NCBI GenBank assembly: GCA_022652485.1
Contig: JALCRK010000004.1
Location: 1-64,000 of the forward strand
Length of the DNA: 64,000 nucleotides
Source: Sphingobium sp.
GTDB lineage: Bacteria; Pseudomonadota; Alphaproteobacteria; Sphingomonadales; Sphingomonadaceae
Direction of reading: 5' to 3'
Shown here piece after piece: positions 10,861 through 19,047 of the stretch. How positions within the stretch are numbered: position 1 is the stretch's first letter; the number at the start of each line of letters is the position of its first letter. The notes under the pieces are model-generated. The model did no database searches. It was not told the DNA's origin and was given only the letters and a program-made list of their open reading frames with translations. Both the position numbers and the translations under genes were made by a program.

Positions 10861-12159
10861 TCAAATGCCCCTAAGCCGCGCCACAAAAAAGCCGTCCGCG
10901 CCGCCCGCTTCCTCCAGCATCCCCGGCAGGGTGCGGAGCGTGCCTTCGGCGGTGGGCGTGATGCCCTCCGGCAACTCGTCCGCACGGATCGGATCGACCG
11001 CAAAACCCGGATGCCGCGCGAGGAACGCCGCGATCTGGTCTTCCCCCTCGACGCGCTCAAGCGAACAGGTCGCGTAGATCAGCATCCCGCCGGGCTTCAC
11101 CCACGCCGCCGCGCGATCCAGCATCTGCGCCTGCACCTCGGCCATCTCCGCGATCTGGCGTGGCCCGGCGCGATAGAGTACATCCGGGTGGCGGCGGAAA
11201 ATGCCGGTCGCGGAACAGGGCGCATCGAGCAGGATGAGATCGGCGGGCGCTTTCGGCTCCCACAGCAGCGCATCGCCCTGCGCCACCTCCGCCGATAAAC
11301 CGCTGCGCGTGAGGTTCGCCGCGAGGCGCTCCAGCCGCTTCGCGCTCTTGTCCAGCGCGGTGACGCACCAACCCGCAGCCGCCAGTTGCATCGTCTTGCC
11401 ACCGGGCGCGGCGCAGAGATCATAGGCCGTGCGCCCCTCCCCCTGCCCGGCAAGCCGCGCCGGGATGCCCGCCGCGATGTCCTGCACCCACCAGCGGCCC
11501 TCTTCATAGCCGGGCATATCCGGCACCGAGACATCGTGGGGCAGGCGCACATGGCCCGGCATCAACGACACGCCGCCGAGCATATCGACAAAGTGCGCGG
11601 TTTCGGCAGGGTCGGCGAGCGTCAGGTCGATCGGGGCGCGATGGGTGACAGCGCGCGCCACGGCCTGGCACACCTCCCCGCCCCATTGCGCCGCCCAGCG
11701 CTCCGCCACTTCGGCGACAAGGGTCGGCAGCTCAGGCAGGCTGGCCTCGCCCCGGATCAGGCTGCCCAGCACGCCGTGCACCAGCTTGCGCGGCCCGCCA
11801 TCGACCAGCGGCAGCGCGGTGGAAACCGCGGCATGATGCGGCGTTTCGAGGCACAGGATCTGCGCCAGCGCGAGGCGCAGCACCATGCGCGACTTGGCGT
11901 CCGGCGGGATGATCTGCTCGGTCACGCTGTCGATCAGCGCATCGATATCGGGCAGCCATCGCAGCGTATCCGCCGCGATGGCATGGGCCAGCCCCTTGTC
12001 AGAGCCACGCTTCAACCCTTGCGTCGCGGCGTGGAGCGCGGTTTCCAGCGCCTCGCCCCTGCGCAGCACCGCGTCAAGGAGGCGCAGCGCGGCGCGACGG
12101 GCGGCAAGGCCGGGAACATCTGCTTCTTTGGGAGGGCGGCGGCGTCTGGGCATCGGCAT
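10861..12159 (-). CDS. rsmB: RsmB/NOP family 16S rRNA (cytosine-5) methyltransferase
   Basis: S-adenosylmethionine-dependent rRNA methyltransferase. An N-terminal NusB-like RNA-binding domain (about residues 20-150, beginning AARRAALRLLDAVLRRG) is followed by the Rossmann methyltransferase domain. Motif I reads DLCAAPGGKTMQLAAAG (about residue 248). The two catalytic cysteines are in LLDAPCSATGIFRRHPD (about 315) and IYATCSLERVEGEDQIAAF (about 370). The length of 432 residues is normal. rsmB, rpe and purH are neighbours in the same direction, but the receptor-like gene on the other strand interrupts them. Confidence 0.95.
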   Translation of the reverse strand: MPMPRRRRPPKEADVPGLAARRAALRLLDAVLRRGEALETALHAATQGLKRGSDKGLAHAIAADTLRWLPDIDALIDSVTEQIIPPDAKSRMVLRLALAQILCLETPHHAAVSTALPLVDGGPRKLVHGVLGSLIRGEASLPELPTLVAEVAERWAAQWGGEVCQAVARAVTHRAPIDLTLADPAETAHFVDMLGGVSLMPGHVRLPHDVSVPDMPGYEEGRWWVQDIAAGIPARLAGQGEGRTAYDLCAAPGGKTMQLAAAGWCVTALDKSAKRLERLAANLTRSGLSAEVAQGDALLWEPKAPADLILLDAPCSATGIFRRHPDVLYRAGPRQIAEMAEVQAQMLDRAAAWVKPGGMLIYATCSLERVEGEDQIAAFLARHPGFAVDPIRADELPEGITPTAEGTLRTLPGMLEEAGGADGFFVARLRGI

Positions 12160-12265
12160 GCTTCGCCTTAACGCCTTTGCGACGCAGGTAAACCCTCCAC
12201 TGCTTGCGTCACTCCCCGCAGAGGGCTATGCCGCGATGCAGCGATCACCAATGGAGCCCCTCCTC

Positions 12266-12427
12266 ATGGGCCAGCGCCCCGATCATGTGAAGCCCCCTGC
12301 GCATCTCTCGAAAAGCCCGCCGGTGCCCCAGCCGGATCCTCTCGACGCGCCATCCAAAGTGACGGAAGACTTATCCCCCACCCGCTATGGCGACTGGGAA
12401 CGAAAAGGCATTGCCGTCGATTTTTGA
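12266..12427 (+). CDS. DUF1674 small protein (SdhAF4-like)
   Basis: A 53-residue protein ending PTRYGDWERKGIAVDF, the hallmark C-terminus of DUF1674, the family of succinate dehydrogenase assembly factor 4. The rest is Pro- and Lys-rich and probably disordered. I chose ATG 12266 (MGQRPDHVKP) because GGAG lies nine bases upstream; ATG 12251 and 12236 are in the same frame and possible. It is read divergently from rsmB and is followed by galU. No succinate dehydrogenase genes are nearby, so the link to SdhA flavinylation comes from the family only. Confidence 0.78.
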   Translation: MGQRPDHVKPPAHLSKSPPVPQPDPLDAPSKVTEDLSPTRYGDWERKGIAVDF

Positions 12428-12509
12428 GGCGGCGTGGCATAAAAATTCAACCATTTTGGTTCTAGCCTGCCGCGCGAACAGCGAATCAGTTTCGGAGTAG
12501 ATCTCTCTC

Positions 12510-13385
12510 ATGGCGTCCCAGAAAATCCGCAAGGCCGTGTTTCCCGTCGCCGGCATGGGCACCCGCTTCCTACCCGCGACCAAGGCGGTGCCGAAGGAAT
12601 TGCTCCCCATCGTCGACCGTCCGTTGATCCAGTACGCGGTCGATGAGGCGCTCGAAGCCGGGATCGAGACGATGATCTTCGTCAACGGGCGCGGCAAGGG
12701 CGCGATCGAGGACCATTTCGACATGGCGTTCGAGCTGGAGACGACGCAGGCGGCGCGCGGCAAGAGCGTCGATGCCCTGAAGGGCACCCGCCTCACCCCC
12801 GGCAACGCAGTGTTCGTGCGCCAGCAGGAGCCGCTGGGCCTCGGCCACGCGATCTGGTGCGCGCGCGATATCGTGGGGGATGAACCGTTCGCGATCCTGC
12901 TGCCCGACGAGTTCATGCACGGCAAGCCGGGCAAGGGCTGTCTTCGCCAAATGGTCGATGCCTATGAGCAGACCGGCGGCAACCTCATCTGCGCATTGGA
13001 AGTGCCGATGGAACAGACGCCGAGCTACGGCGTGCTCGATCCGGGCGGGCGCGATGGCGCACTCACGGAAGTGAAGGGTCTGGTCGAAAAGCCCGCGCCG
13101 GGCACCGCGCCCTCCAACCTCATCATTGCCGGGCGCTATATCCTCCAGCCTGAAGTGATGCAGCACCTCTCGCGCCACGAAAAGGGCGCGGGCGGCGAGA
13201 TCCAGCTTACCGATGCGATGGCCGCGATGATCGGCAACCAGCCGTTCTTCGGCGTCACTTTCGACGGGCAGCGGTTCGATTGCGGCTCGAAGGAAGGCTA
13301 TGTCGAGGCGAACCTGGCTCTAGCGCTGGAGCGCGACGACATCGGCGCGCATATCCGCGAATTCGCACGCAAGCTGGTGATGTAG
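12510..13385 (+). CDS. galU: UTP-glucose-1-phosphate uridylyltransferase
   Basis: Makes UDP-glucose from glucose 1-phosphate and UTP for surface polysaccharides. The 291-residue length is typical. Residues 7-40 hold the nucleotide-binding signature VFPVAGMGTRFLPATKAVPKE and LLPIVDRPLIQYAVDEA. Further family motifs are ILLPDEFMHG (about 130), EVPMEQTPSYGVLDPG (about 166), LVEKPAPGTAPSNLIIAGRYIL (about 192) and FDCGSKEGYVEANLALAL (about 255). It is a single gene: a hairpin separates its end from the convergent flagellar operon. The ribosome binding site is weak (GGAG about 12 bases upstream). Confidence 0.97.
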   Translation: MASQKIRKAVFPVAGMGTRFLPATKAVPKELLPIVDRPLIQYAVDEALEAGIETMIFVNGRGKGAIEDHFDMAFELETTQAARGKSVDALKGTRLTPGNAVFVRQQEPLGLGHAIWCARDIVGDEPFAILLPDEFMHGKPGKGCLRQMVDAYEQTGGNLICALEVPMEQTPSYGVLDPGGRDGALTEVKGLVEKPAPGTAPSNLIIAGRYILQPEVMQHLSRHEKGAGGEIQLTDAMAAMIGNQPFFGVTFDGQRFDCGSKEGYVEANLALALERDDIGAHIREFARKLVM

Positions 13386-13396
13386 GTTCCACACCG

Positions 13397-13421
13397 TCAT
13401 CCCGGTCTTCATCCGGGATGA
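13397..13421. terminator. Hairpin between convergent galU and flagellar operon (TCATCCCGG repeat)
   Basis: TCATCCCGG (13397-13405) pairs perfectly with CCGGGATGA (13413-13421) over a 7-base loop. It sits between two convergent genes and resembles the ends of the longer CGTCATCCC repeats at 61-63 kb. A bidirectional terminator role is inferred; no U-tract follows. Confidence 0.5.
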
Positions 13422-13430
13422 GGAAATAAC

Positions 13431-13868
13431 TCAGAACTTCCCGTTCACCGACACCGGCGGGCTGGACCGCGCGCGCCTCACCTTGCCGCGCTTGGAATAG
13501 GTCGCGCCCTGCCTGCCTGTCACCCGCGCCAGCTCCTTGCCGACGGCTGCGAGCATTTCCGACGACAGGTCGATCTGGCGTTCGAGGATGGCGCTGTTGA
13601 CCGTGGCGGCGAGGTGCAGATCCTCGTTCACCTCGGCAAAGCTGCGGCGGTCGTCACCTTCCAGCGCTTCGATCCAGCGGGGATCGAGACGGTGCAGCTG
13701 CGTGCATTGCGCCTCCATCCGCGCGGCAAGGCGGATCTTCGCCTGCGCCATCGCTTCCGTCGCGGCACGCGGGCCGGAAACGGCCAGCGCCTCGCTCTCT
13801 TCCTCCATCAGGCGGACGAGGTCGATCATCGTGTCGATCAGCGCCGCCAGCGGTTCGCCGAGGTTCAT
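13431..13868 (-). CDS. FlgN-like flagellar protein
   Basis: A 145-residue, largely helical protein (about residues 5-115) with a basic tail. Its size, helical hairpin character (LIDTMIDLVRLMEEESEAL; LHLAATVNSAILERQIDL) and place at the end of an operon with the FlgJ-like gene and flgI suggest a FlgN-type export chaperone for hook-associated proteins. The family match is weak and rests partly on context. The start overlaps the upstream stop by four bases. Confidence 0.6.
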   Translation of the reverse strand: MNLGEPLAALIDTMIDLVRLMEEESEALAVSGPRAATEAMAQAKIRLAARMEAQCTQLHRLDPRWIEALEGDDRRSFAEVNEDLHLAATVNSAILERQIDLSSEMLAAVGKELARVTGRQGATYSKRGKVRRARSSPPVSVNGKF

Positions 13869-14149
13869 TGCCCGCCTCCCTGTTGCAGCCTGATGATTTC
13901 GCCCAGCACCTTGTCCGCGATGCCGATGCCGCGCCCGTTGGCGATGGCGGTGCCGAGCTGTTCGGCGAGCACGCCACGAAACATCTCCTCGCCATGCCCG
14001 CCGCTGAAATCGCCTTCCACGGGCGCGGTTTCCATCATCAGCTTCGTCATCTGGCCGATGAACACCGCCTCGAACGCCTTCGCCGCCGCGCGCGCCTTGG
14101 GATCGACTGCCGGAGGCGCGGGCGGAATGGGAGAAATCGGATCGGCCAT
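13865..14149 (-). CDS. flgJ: FlgJ-like rod-binding protein
   Basis: A 94-residue protein matching the N-terminal rod-binding domain of FlgJ: AAKAFEAVFIGQMTKLMMETAP, then GGHGEEMFRGVLAEQLGTAIA and GIADKVLGEIIRLQ. The muramidase domain found in gammaproteobacterial FlgJ is absent, as is usual in alphaproteobacteria, so it should act as a rod-assembly scaffold or cap only. The flgI stop and this start share bases, and the next gene overlaps by four, so the three genes form one tight operon. Confidence 0.85.
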   Translation of the reverse strand: MADPISPIPPAPPAVDPKARAAAKAFEAVFIGQMTKLMMETAPVEGDFSGGHGEEMFRGVLAEQLGTAIANGRGIGIADKVLGEIIRLQQGGGQ

Positions 14150-15261
14150 TACTGAACCTCTATGTCCGCTTGCAGTGCGCCCGCAGACCGGAGCGCCTGC
14201 AATATCGTGATCAGATCGCGTGGGCTTACGCCTAGCCGGTTCAACCCGCCGACGAGCGATCTGAGGCTTGCGCCCTCGACTAGTCCCAGCGACGCGCCGC
14301 CGCCATCATCGACCGCGACCTGCGTGCGTGGCAGAACCTGTGTCTGCCCGCCGGACAGTGGTTCAGGCTGAGACGCGACCGGGTTTTCCGCCACCGAAAT
14401 GGTCAGCCCCCCTTGAGCGATCGCCACCGGGGAGACGCGGACATCGGCGGTCATCACCACAGTCCCCGCGGCCTCGTTGACGATCACCTTTGCCGGCGTA
14501 TCGACCTCGACCGGCAGGTTCTCCACCTGCGCGATGCGGGAGAGGAGCGCCGCGCCATCGGGCGCGGAGAGGCGCACGGTCGTGGGGTCGAGCATCTCGG
14601 CGCTGCCCGGAAACGCGCCGTTAATCGCCTTCGCCACCCTTTGCGCGGTGGTGAAATCGGGATTCCGTAGCGCCAGCTTCAAATTGTTGGCCGACTTGAG
14701 GGCGAACGGCACCTCGCGCTCGACAATCGCGCCGCCCGCGATGCGCGCCGAGGTCGAGACACCCCGGCTGATATTCGCGCCTGCCCCCGCCGCCTTGAAG
14801 CCCGACACCGCGACCTGCCCCTGCGCCACCGCATAGATCTGCCCATCCATGCCTTTCAGCGCCGTGACCAGCAGTGTCCCGCCCTGAAGCGAGGTCGCGT
14901 CGCCCAGCGCGCTCACCTGCACGTCGATCTGGCTGCCGGAGCGCGCGAAGGGCGGCATGTTCGCCGTGACTGACACCGCCGCGACATTCTGCGTCTTCAT
15001 CTGCGCCGAGCGGATGTTGACGCCCATCCGCTCCAGCATCGCCTGCATCGATTCCTCGGTGAAGGGCGCGTTGCGGATCTTGTCGCCCGTGCCCGCGAGG
15101 CCGACCACCAGACCGTAGCCGATAAGCTGGTTGGATCGCACATTCTCGACATCGATGATGTCCTTGATGCGCGGCGCCGCCTGCGCCGAAGCGCCGAACA
15201 GCAGCACGCCGGTGCACAACAGGCTGATGAGCCAGAGCAGGGATTTCTGGGCCAGTTCCAT
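14149..15261 (-). CDS. flgI: Flagellar P-ring protein FlgI
   Basis: Periplasmic P-ring subunit that forms the bushing around the flagellar rod. A signal peptide is clear: [15 protein letters not shown], then a hydrophobic run ending SAQA before APRIKDI. The mature part has the family signatures [48 protein letters not shown] and [16 protein letters not shown]. The open frame extends upstream to 15720 but that part overlaps fliX on the other strand and adds no FlgI sequence. ATG 15261 is preceded almost directly by AGGAGG, which is unusually close. Divergent from fliX, as in Caulobacter. Confidence 0.95.
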   Translation of the reverse strand: MELAQKSLLWLISLLCTGVLLFGASAQAAPRIKDIIDVENVRSNQLIGYGLVVGLAGTGDKIRNAPFTEESMQAMLERMGVNIRSAQMKTQNVAAVSVTANMPPFARSGSQIDVQVSALGDATSLQGGTLLVTALKGMDGQIYAVAQGQVAVSGFKAAGAGANISRGVSTSARIAGGAIVEREVPFALKSANNLKLALRNPDFTTAQRVAKAINGAFPGSAEMLDPTTVRLSAPDGAALLSRIAQVENLPVEVDTPAKVIVNEAAGTVVMTADVRVSPVAIAQGGLTISVAENPVASQPEPLSGGQTQVLPRTQVAVDDGGGASLGLVEGASLRSLVGGLNRLGVSPRDLITILQALRSAGALQADIEVQ

Positions 15262-15301
15262 CCCTCCTATTATAGGATGGAGGAGGGCCGGGACGGCGCC
15301 G

Positions 15302-15769
15302 ATGGCAATATCCCTGAACGGACTGAGCGCGACCGGCGCGATGACGGCCCAGCAGGCGCTCGCCCTGCTGCGCGAGGCAATGCCCGCCGCCAATGTCGCG
15401 CAAAGGCTGCTGGGCGAGAGCGCGCAGACCGCCCCTGCCGCCGCTCCGGGGGCGCCGATCCCCGCCGCGCCCCAGACGTTCGGCTCGGTGCAGATGCTGA
15501 TCGCGCTCTCGGCGCTCAGCCCGCAGGAGGTGCGCAGGCGGGAGCAGATCGCCCATGCCCGGCGCGGTCTCGATGGGCTGGAGCGGCTGCATGGCGAGCT
15601 GCTCGACGGGCAGGTCCGGCCAGACACGCTCGATGCGCTGGCGCACTGGGCGCGGGAGAGGAATGACGCAGGAGATGACTCGAATCCCGACGCCCGCTTC
15701 GATTCCCTGATGGAGGACATCGCACTCCGCGTCCGCGTCGAGCTGGCGAAATTTAATATCGAGGTTTAG
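15302..15769 (+). CDS. fliX: Flagellar assembly regulator FliX
   Basis: In Caulobacter FliX is a small protein that links flagellar basal-body assembly to the sigma-54 activator FlbD. This 155-residue protein has the FliX C-terminal pattern: [21 protein letters not shown] and then [19 protein letters not shown]. An Ala/Pro-rich linker separates this from a helical N-terminus ([16 protein letters not shown]). ATG 15302 is chosen because it starts the family-like region; AGGAGG lies about 16 bases upstream, which is distant. It is transcribed away from flgI with 40 bases between the starts, the same arrangement as in Caulobacter. flbD is not in the window. Confidence 0.85.
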   Translation: MAISLNGLSATGAMTAQQALALLREAMPAANVAQRLLGESAQTAPAAAPGAPIPAAPQTFGSVQMLIALSALSPQEVRRREQIAHARRGLDGLERLHGELLDGQVRPDTLDALAHWARERNDAGDDSNPDARFDSLMEDIALRVRVELAKFNIEV

Positions 15770-15787
15770 GTGGTTATTTGATCGCGG

Positions 15788-15860
15788 TGCCAGCCTCTCC
15801 CCCTCCCAACCTCCCATAGGATACCATATCGGGAGGTTGGGAGGGGGAGAGGGCCGGTGC
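15788..15860. repeat. Long inverted repeat, family A copy 2
   Basis: Arms of about 28 bases (15788-15815 and 15831-15860) contain CTCCCCCTCCCAACCTCCC and its complement, with a few mismatches at the outer ends, around the loop ATAGGATACCATATC. It lies between convergent fliX and flhB. Confidence 0.88.
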
Positions 15861-15885
15861 GGCATATCCAGCTGCCTGTTTCGGA

Positions 15886-16944
15886 TCAAGCAAGGCGCGT
15901 CAGCTTCAGCACATAGCTGATGATCTCCGCCACCGCGGCATAATGCTCCACCTTGATCGGCTGGTCGATCTCGACACTGGCATAGAGCGCGCGGGCGAGC
16001 GGCGGGCTCTCGACGATCGGCACCTTGTGCTCTCCCGCCAGTTCGCGGATTTTGAGCGCGATCCTGTCCGCGCCCTTCGCCACCACGATGGGCGCGCGCA
16101 TCGCGCCATGATCATAGCGCAGCGCGACGGCATAGTGCGTCGGGTTGGTGATGACGACACTCGCCTCCGGCACGGCGGACATCATCCGCCGCCGCGCCCG
16201 CGCCATGCCGATCGCACGGATGCGCGCCTTGATCTGCGGGTCGCCCTCGCTCTGCTTGTGCTCATCGCGCACCTCCTCGTGGCTCATGCGCAGCCGCGCC
16301 CACCAGATGCGGCGCTGATAGACGAGATCGGCGAGCGCCAACGCCGCCACCAGCAGCGCGACAGTGCGCAGCATGTCGGTCACGATGGCAGTGGACATCC
16401 GCCCGACCGTCCCCGCATCGGCGCCGACCATATGATCCAGCCCCTTGAGCGCGGGCCAGGCGATCCCGCCCGCCACGGCCAGGACGACCGCAAATTTCGC
16501 CAGCGTCTTGCCGAACTCCACCCATGCCTGTTTGCCAAGCAGCCGCTTCGCACCCGCTAGTGGCGACAGCCGATCCCATTTGAGCGCGAGACGGCTCGCG
16601 GAAATCGCAGGCACGCCCTGAAGCAGCAGTCCAGCGACCGCGCCAAGGATCGTCAGCGCCAGCAACGGCCCGATGGCGAGCAGCACCCCCGCGAGCAGGG
16701 TGCGCGCAAAACGCTGCGCGCCGCCGCCGGTCAATGCCGCATCGCCCGCCCCTGCCCATAGCCCGGATGCCAGCGCCGCCAGCCGTTCCGCCGCATGAGC
16801 CCCGAGCAGCAATACCCCCGCCAGCGCCGCTGCGAACATCGCGGCATGGCGCATCTCCGGCGCGTGGGGCACTTCGCCGCGCTGGCGCGCATCCTCCAGC
16901 TTCTTGGGTGTCGGGTCTAAGGTCTTTTGATCTGTATCGGCCAT
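15886..16944 (-). CDS. flhB: Flagellar export switch protein FlhB
   Basis: Membrane component of the flagellar type III export gate that switches substrate specificity from rod/hook to filament proteins. The 352-residue protein starts with DQKTLDPTPKKLEDARQRGEVP, has four membrane segments (about 30-50, 85-110, 145-165, 185-205) and a cytoplasmic domain whose autocleavage motif NPTH is intact in SVVITNPTHYAVALRY (about residue 265). It follows fliQ and fliR on the same strand; a 64-base gap carrying a repeat separates it from fliR. Confidence 0.97.
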   Translation of the reverse strand: MADTDQKTLDPTPKKLEDARQRGEVPHAPEMRHAAMFAAALAGVLLLGAHAAERLAALASGLWAGAGDAALTGGGAQRFARTLLAGVLLAIGPLLALTILGAVAGLLLQGVPAISASRLALKWDRLSPLAGAKRLLGKQAWVEFGKTLAKFAVVLAVAGGIAWPALKGLDHMVGADAGTVGRMSTAIVTDMLRTVALLVAALALADLVYQRRIWWARLRMSHEEVRDEHKQSEGDPQIKARIRAIGMARARRRMMSAVPEASVVITNPTHYAVALRYDHGAMRAPIVVAKGADRIALKIRELAGEHKVPIVESPPLARALYASVEIDQPIKVEHYAAVAEIISYVLKLTRLA

Positions 16945-16962
16945 TATTCATTCTCGTTTGAC

Positions 16963-17007
16963 GCATTTTCCGTGCGCAAAACCGGTTCCCACTTTTGCTG
17001 AAAATGC
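16963..17007. repeat. GCATTTTC-type palindromic repeat between fliR and flhB
   Basis: Terminal arms GCATTTTC (16963-16970) and GAAAATGC (17000-17007) flank GTGCGCAAAACCGGTTCCC and ACTTTTGC. The AAACCGGTTCCCACTTTTG core resembles a short intergenic repeat that I know from other alphaproteobacteria, notably Rhizobiales. It ends two bases before the fliR stop codon. Confidence 0.7.
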
Positions 17008-17008
17008 T

Positions 17009-17794
17009 TTATCCGCTCATTACCCGCGCCCACTCGGCCATGCGCGCCGCAAAGCCGGAAAGACTGGCCGCGATGACCGAGGCCGTGATCGCCAGCCCCA
17101 GCGCGATCGAAAGCGGCTGGGCGATGAAGAAAATCTGCAATTGCGGCGCAAGGCGCGCCGCCAGCCCCAAAGCGACGTTGAAGATGATGCCGTAGATGAC
17201 GAGCGGCGCGGCGAGGCTCAGCCCCAGCTCCATCGCCCCGCTCGCCGCACGAATGGCAAGCTGCGCGAAATCGGGCGCGGCGGGCATCGCGCCGGCCGGA
17301 AACACGCCATAGCTCTCCACCAAGGCACCGATCCAGAGATGATGCACACCCGTCGCCATACAGAGCAGCAGCGCGGCGATGCTGATGAAGCGCCCCAGCA
17401 GCGGCACCTGCCCCCCGGCGGAGGGATCTTGCACCAAAGCGGTCGTCAGGCCCACCTGCAGGCTGATGATCGCGCCCGCAATCGTGATGGCGAGGAACAT
17501 CAGGCGCACCACCGCCCCCAGCATCATGCCGGTGAGCAGCTCGGTGAGCAGCAGATGCGCGAGCGCCGCATTGCCGGTGAGCGCCGTATCGACCCCCGTG
17601 CCGAGCCGCGCGCCCACCAGCCCCTGCATCCCCGCCGCCAGCCCAAGCGCGATAAGCAGCCGCATCCGCCCCGGCACAGCGTCGTCGGAAAAGCCGGGCA
17701 GCAGCATCAGCATCGCACCCATGCGCGCGAAGAGCAGCGCAAAGAGCGTCATCATGCGCGGCAGATCGGGGGCGAGCGCCGCCAGTGCGTTCAT
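17009..17794 (-). CDS. fliR: Flagellar export gate protein FliR
   Basis: Part of the FliPQR export gate in the membrane within the MS ring. It has 261 residues and about six hydrophobic segments. Recognisable stretches are LFALLFARMGAMLMLLPGFSD near the start, MLGAVVRLMFLAITIAGAIIS (about residue 90) and LPLAAPLVIYGII-like sequence (LGLSLAAPLVIYGIIFNVAL, about 175). fliQ ends one base before its start, so the two are coupled; fliR must assemble with FliP and FliQ, and fliP is encoded 2 kb away on the other strand. Confidence 0.95.
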   Translation of the reverse strand: MNALAALAPDLPRMMTLFALLFARMGAMLMLLPGFSDDAVPGRMRLLIALGLAAGMQGLVGARLGTGVDTALTGNAALAHLLLTELLTGMMLGAVVRLMFLAITIAGAIISLQVGLTTALVQDPSAGGQVPLLGRFISIAALLLCMATGVHHLWIGALVESYGVFPAGAMPAAPDFAQLAIRAASGAMELGLSLAAPLVIYGIIFNVALGLAARLAPQLQIFFIAQPLSIALGLAITASVIAASLSGFAARMAEWARVMSG

Positions 17795-18067
17795 TTACGG
17801 TCCTATGATGCGCGCGGAAAGCTCGCTCATAAAATGCGACAGCGCCGCCCCGATCATCGGCAGCGAGAGTAGCAGCACTACGCCCAGTGCGATCAGCTTC
17901 GGCACGAAGGTCAGCGTCATTTCCTGAATCTGCGTGAGCGCCTGCACGATGCCGATCACGACGCCGACGATGAGCGAAACGAGCAACATCGGCCCGGCGA
18001 TGGTGAGCAGCAGGATCAGCGCCGCGCGGGCTAAGCTAAGCATGTCAGCGGGGGCAAGGGTATGCAT
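17795..18067 (-). CDS. fliQ: Flagellar export gate protein FliQ
   Basis: Ninety residues with two membrane segments (about 14-38 and 52-75), the normal FliQ size and shape. Family sequence includes LLLTIAGPMLLVSLIVGVVIGIVQ and QALTQIQEMTLTFVPKLIA. It works with FliP and FliR in the export gate. It is directly followed by fliR with no gap. Upstream, a hairpin repeat separates it from fliE. Confidence 0.96.
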   Translation of the reverse strand: MHTLAPADMLSLARAALILLLTIAGPMLLVSLIVGVVIGIVQALTQIQEMTLTFVPKLIALGVVLLLSLPMIGAALSHFMSELSARIIGP

Positions 18068-18087
18068 GTCTTACCTTTCACCGAGCC

Positions 18088-18211
18088 GCAATTTGGTCAG
18101 GCTGAGGCGAAAATGGTGTTTTGGACGGACCCGGAGCGCAGCGTACTTTAAGGTACGTGAGCACCGGAAGCCGGCCGAAACGCGATTTGCAGCCCAGCAT
18201 CACCAAATTGC
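18088..18211. repeat. GTACTTTAAGGTACGTGAGCAC element, copy 1 (after fliE)
   Basis: About 124 bases with terminal arms GCAATTTGGT (18088-18097) and ACCAAATTGC (18202-18211) that are exact complements. The core holds GGAGCGCAGCGTACTTTAAG and GTACGTGAGCACCG. The right arm touches the fliE stop codon. A second copy with different terminal arms follows ftsK (32534-32679). Confidence 0.85.
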
Positions 18212-18540
18212 TAAATCTGGAGCCGCATGATTTCGTTATAGGCGTTCACCACCCGATCCCGCACCGCGACCATCGTATCGAGCGCGGTTTCGGCGGCACC
18301 TATGGCAGTGGCGACATCGATCAGGTCGCCCTTGCCCGCGACCTGTTTGAGGCTCGCGCGTTCCGCACGCCCAAGCGCGTCCCCCACCTGCCCGACCGCG
18401 CCCGCGACCAGCGATCCGAAATCGCCGGATGCCGCATCGGCTCCGCCCACTTCGGGCTTGGCCACCGCACCGCCCGGCGCAATGCCGCGCGCCTTGCCAT
18501 AAGCGGAAAGCGCGTCCAGCGCGCCTATCGAGCCGACCAT
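18211..18540 (-). CDS. fliE: Flagellar MS-ring/rod junction protein FliE
   Basis: Connects the MS ring to the proximal rod and helps open the export gate. The 109-residue protein carries the conserved C-terminal helical part: DALGRAERASLKQVAGKGD, then IDVATAIGAAETALDTMVAV and RDRVVNAYNEIMRLQI. AGGAGG stands shortly before the ATG. flgC lies directly upstream (10-base gap). A folded repeat element covers the stop codon and the gap to fliQ. Confidence 0.95.
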   Translation of the reverse strand: MVGSIGALDALSAYGKARGIAPGGAVAKPEVGGADAASGDFGSLVAGAVGQVGDALGRAERASLKQVAGKGDLIDVATAIGAAETALDTMVAVRDRVVNAYNEIMRLQI

Positions 18541-18550
18541 CTCCAGCCTC

Positions 18551-18958
18551 CTATTTCAGCAAATCAATCGTGCGCAGCGTCAGGTTGCGCGCCGCCTCGA
18601 TGGCGTTCAGGTTCGCCTCGTAGCCGCGCTGGGCCGCCTTCATATCCGCCGCTTCCGTGAGCGCGTTGACATTGGGCATGAGCACATAGCCCTTGGCGTC
18701 CGCCGCCGGGTTGCCGGGCTGATAGACGCGGGGAAAGGCGCTCTTGTCGCCCTTGATCGAAGGCACCTCGACCTCCGTCGCACCGCTCGTCTTGTCAAGC
18801 TCCGCGCGGAAGGTCGGGATGCGGCGGCGATAGGGCTCGCCCCCGGGCGTCTGCGCCACCGAGTCCGCATTGGCGAGATTCTCCGCGATCACCCGCATCC
18901 TCAATGCCTGCGCGCGCAATCCGCTGGCGGATACCTGCACCGAATTTTCGAGATCCAT
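18551..18958 (-). CDS. flgC: Flagellar proximal rod protein FlgC
   Basis: Rod subunit of the basal body. Its 135 residues show the family N-terminus SGLRAQALRMRVIAENLANADS and the C-terminal ANLNAIEAARNLTLRTIDLL, with VLMPNVNALTEAADMKAAQRGYE between. flgB normally precedes flgC, but here the upstream region is a divergent promoter zone and repeat, so flgB must be elsewhere. AGGAGG precedes the start. flgC and fliE form a two-gene unit that may read on into fliQ-fliR-flhB. Confidence 0.96.
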   Translation of the reverse strand: MDLENSVQVSASGLRAQALRMRVIAENLANADSVAQTPGGEPYRRRIPTFRAELDKTSGATEVEVPSIKGDKSAFPRVYQPGNPAADAKGYVLMPNVNALTEAADMKAAQRGYEANLNAIEAARNLTLRTIDLLK

Positions 18959-19047
18959 GGAAACGATCCTCCTGCCTTCATTCTAGGCAAATATTTCCCA
19001 CTCCGGCCCTCAAGCGGCAGTTTTTTCCTATGATGAAGGAAGCGGCA

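Noticed and set aside
15262-15720. N-terminal extension of FlgI
   Set aside because: The extra 150 residues overlap fliX on the other strand and precede a clear signal peptide.
18995-19010. Sigma-54-like site upstream of flgC
   Set aside because: Spacing between GG and GC is nine, not ten.
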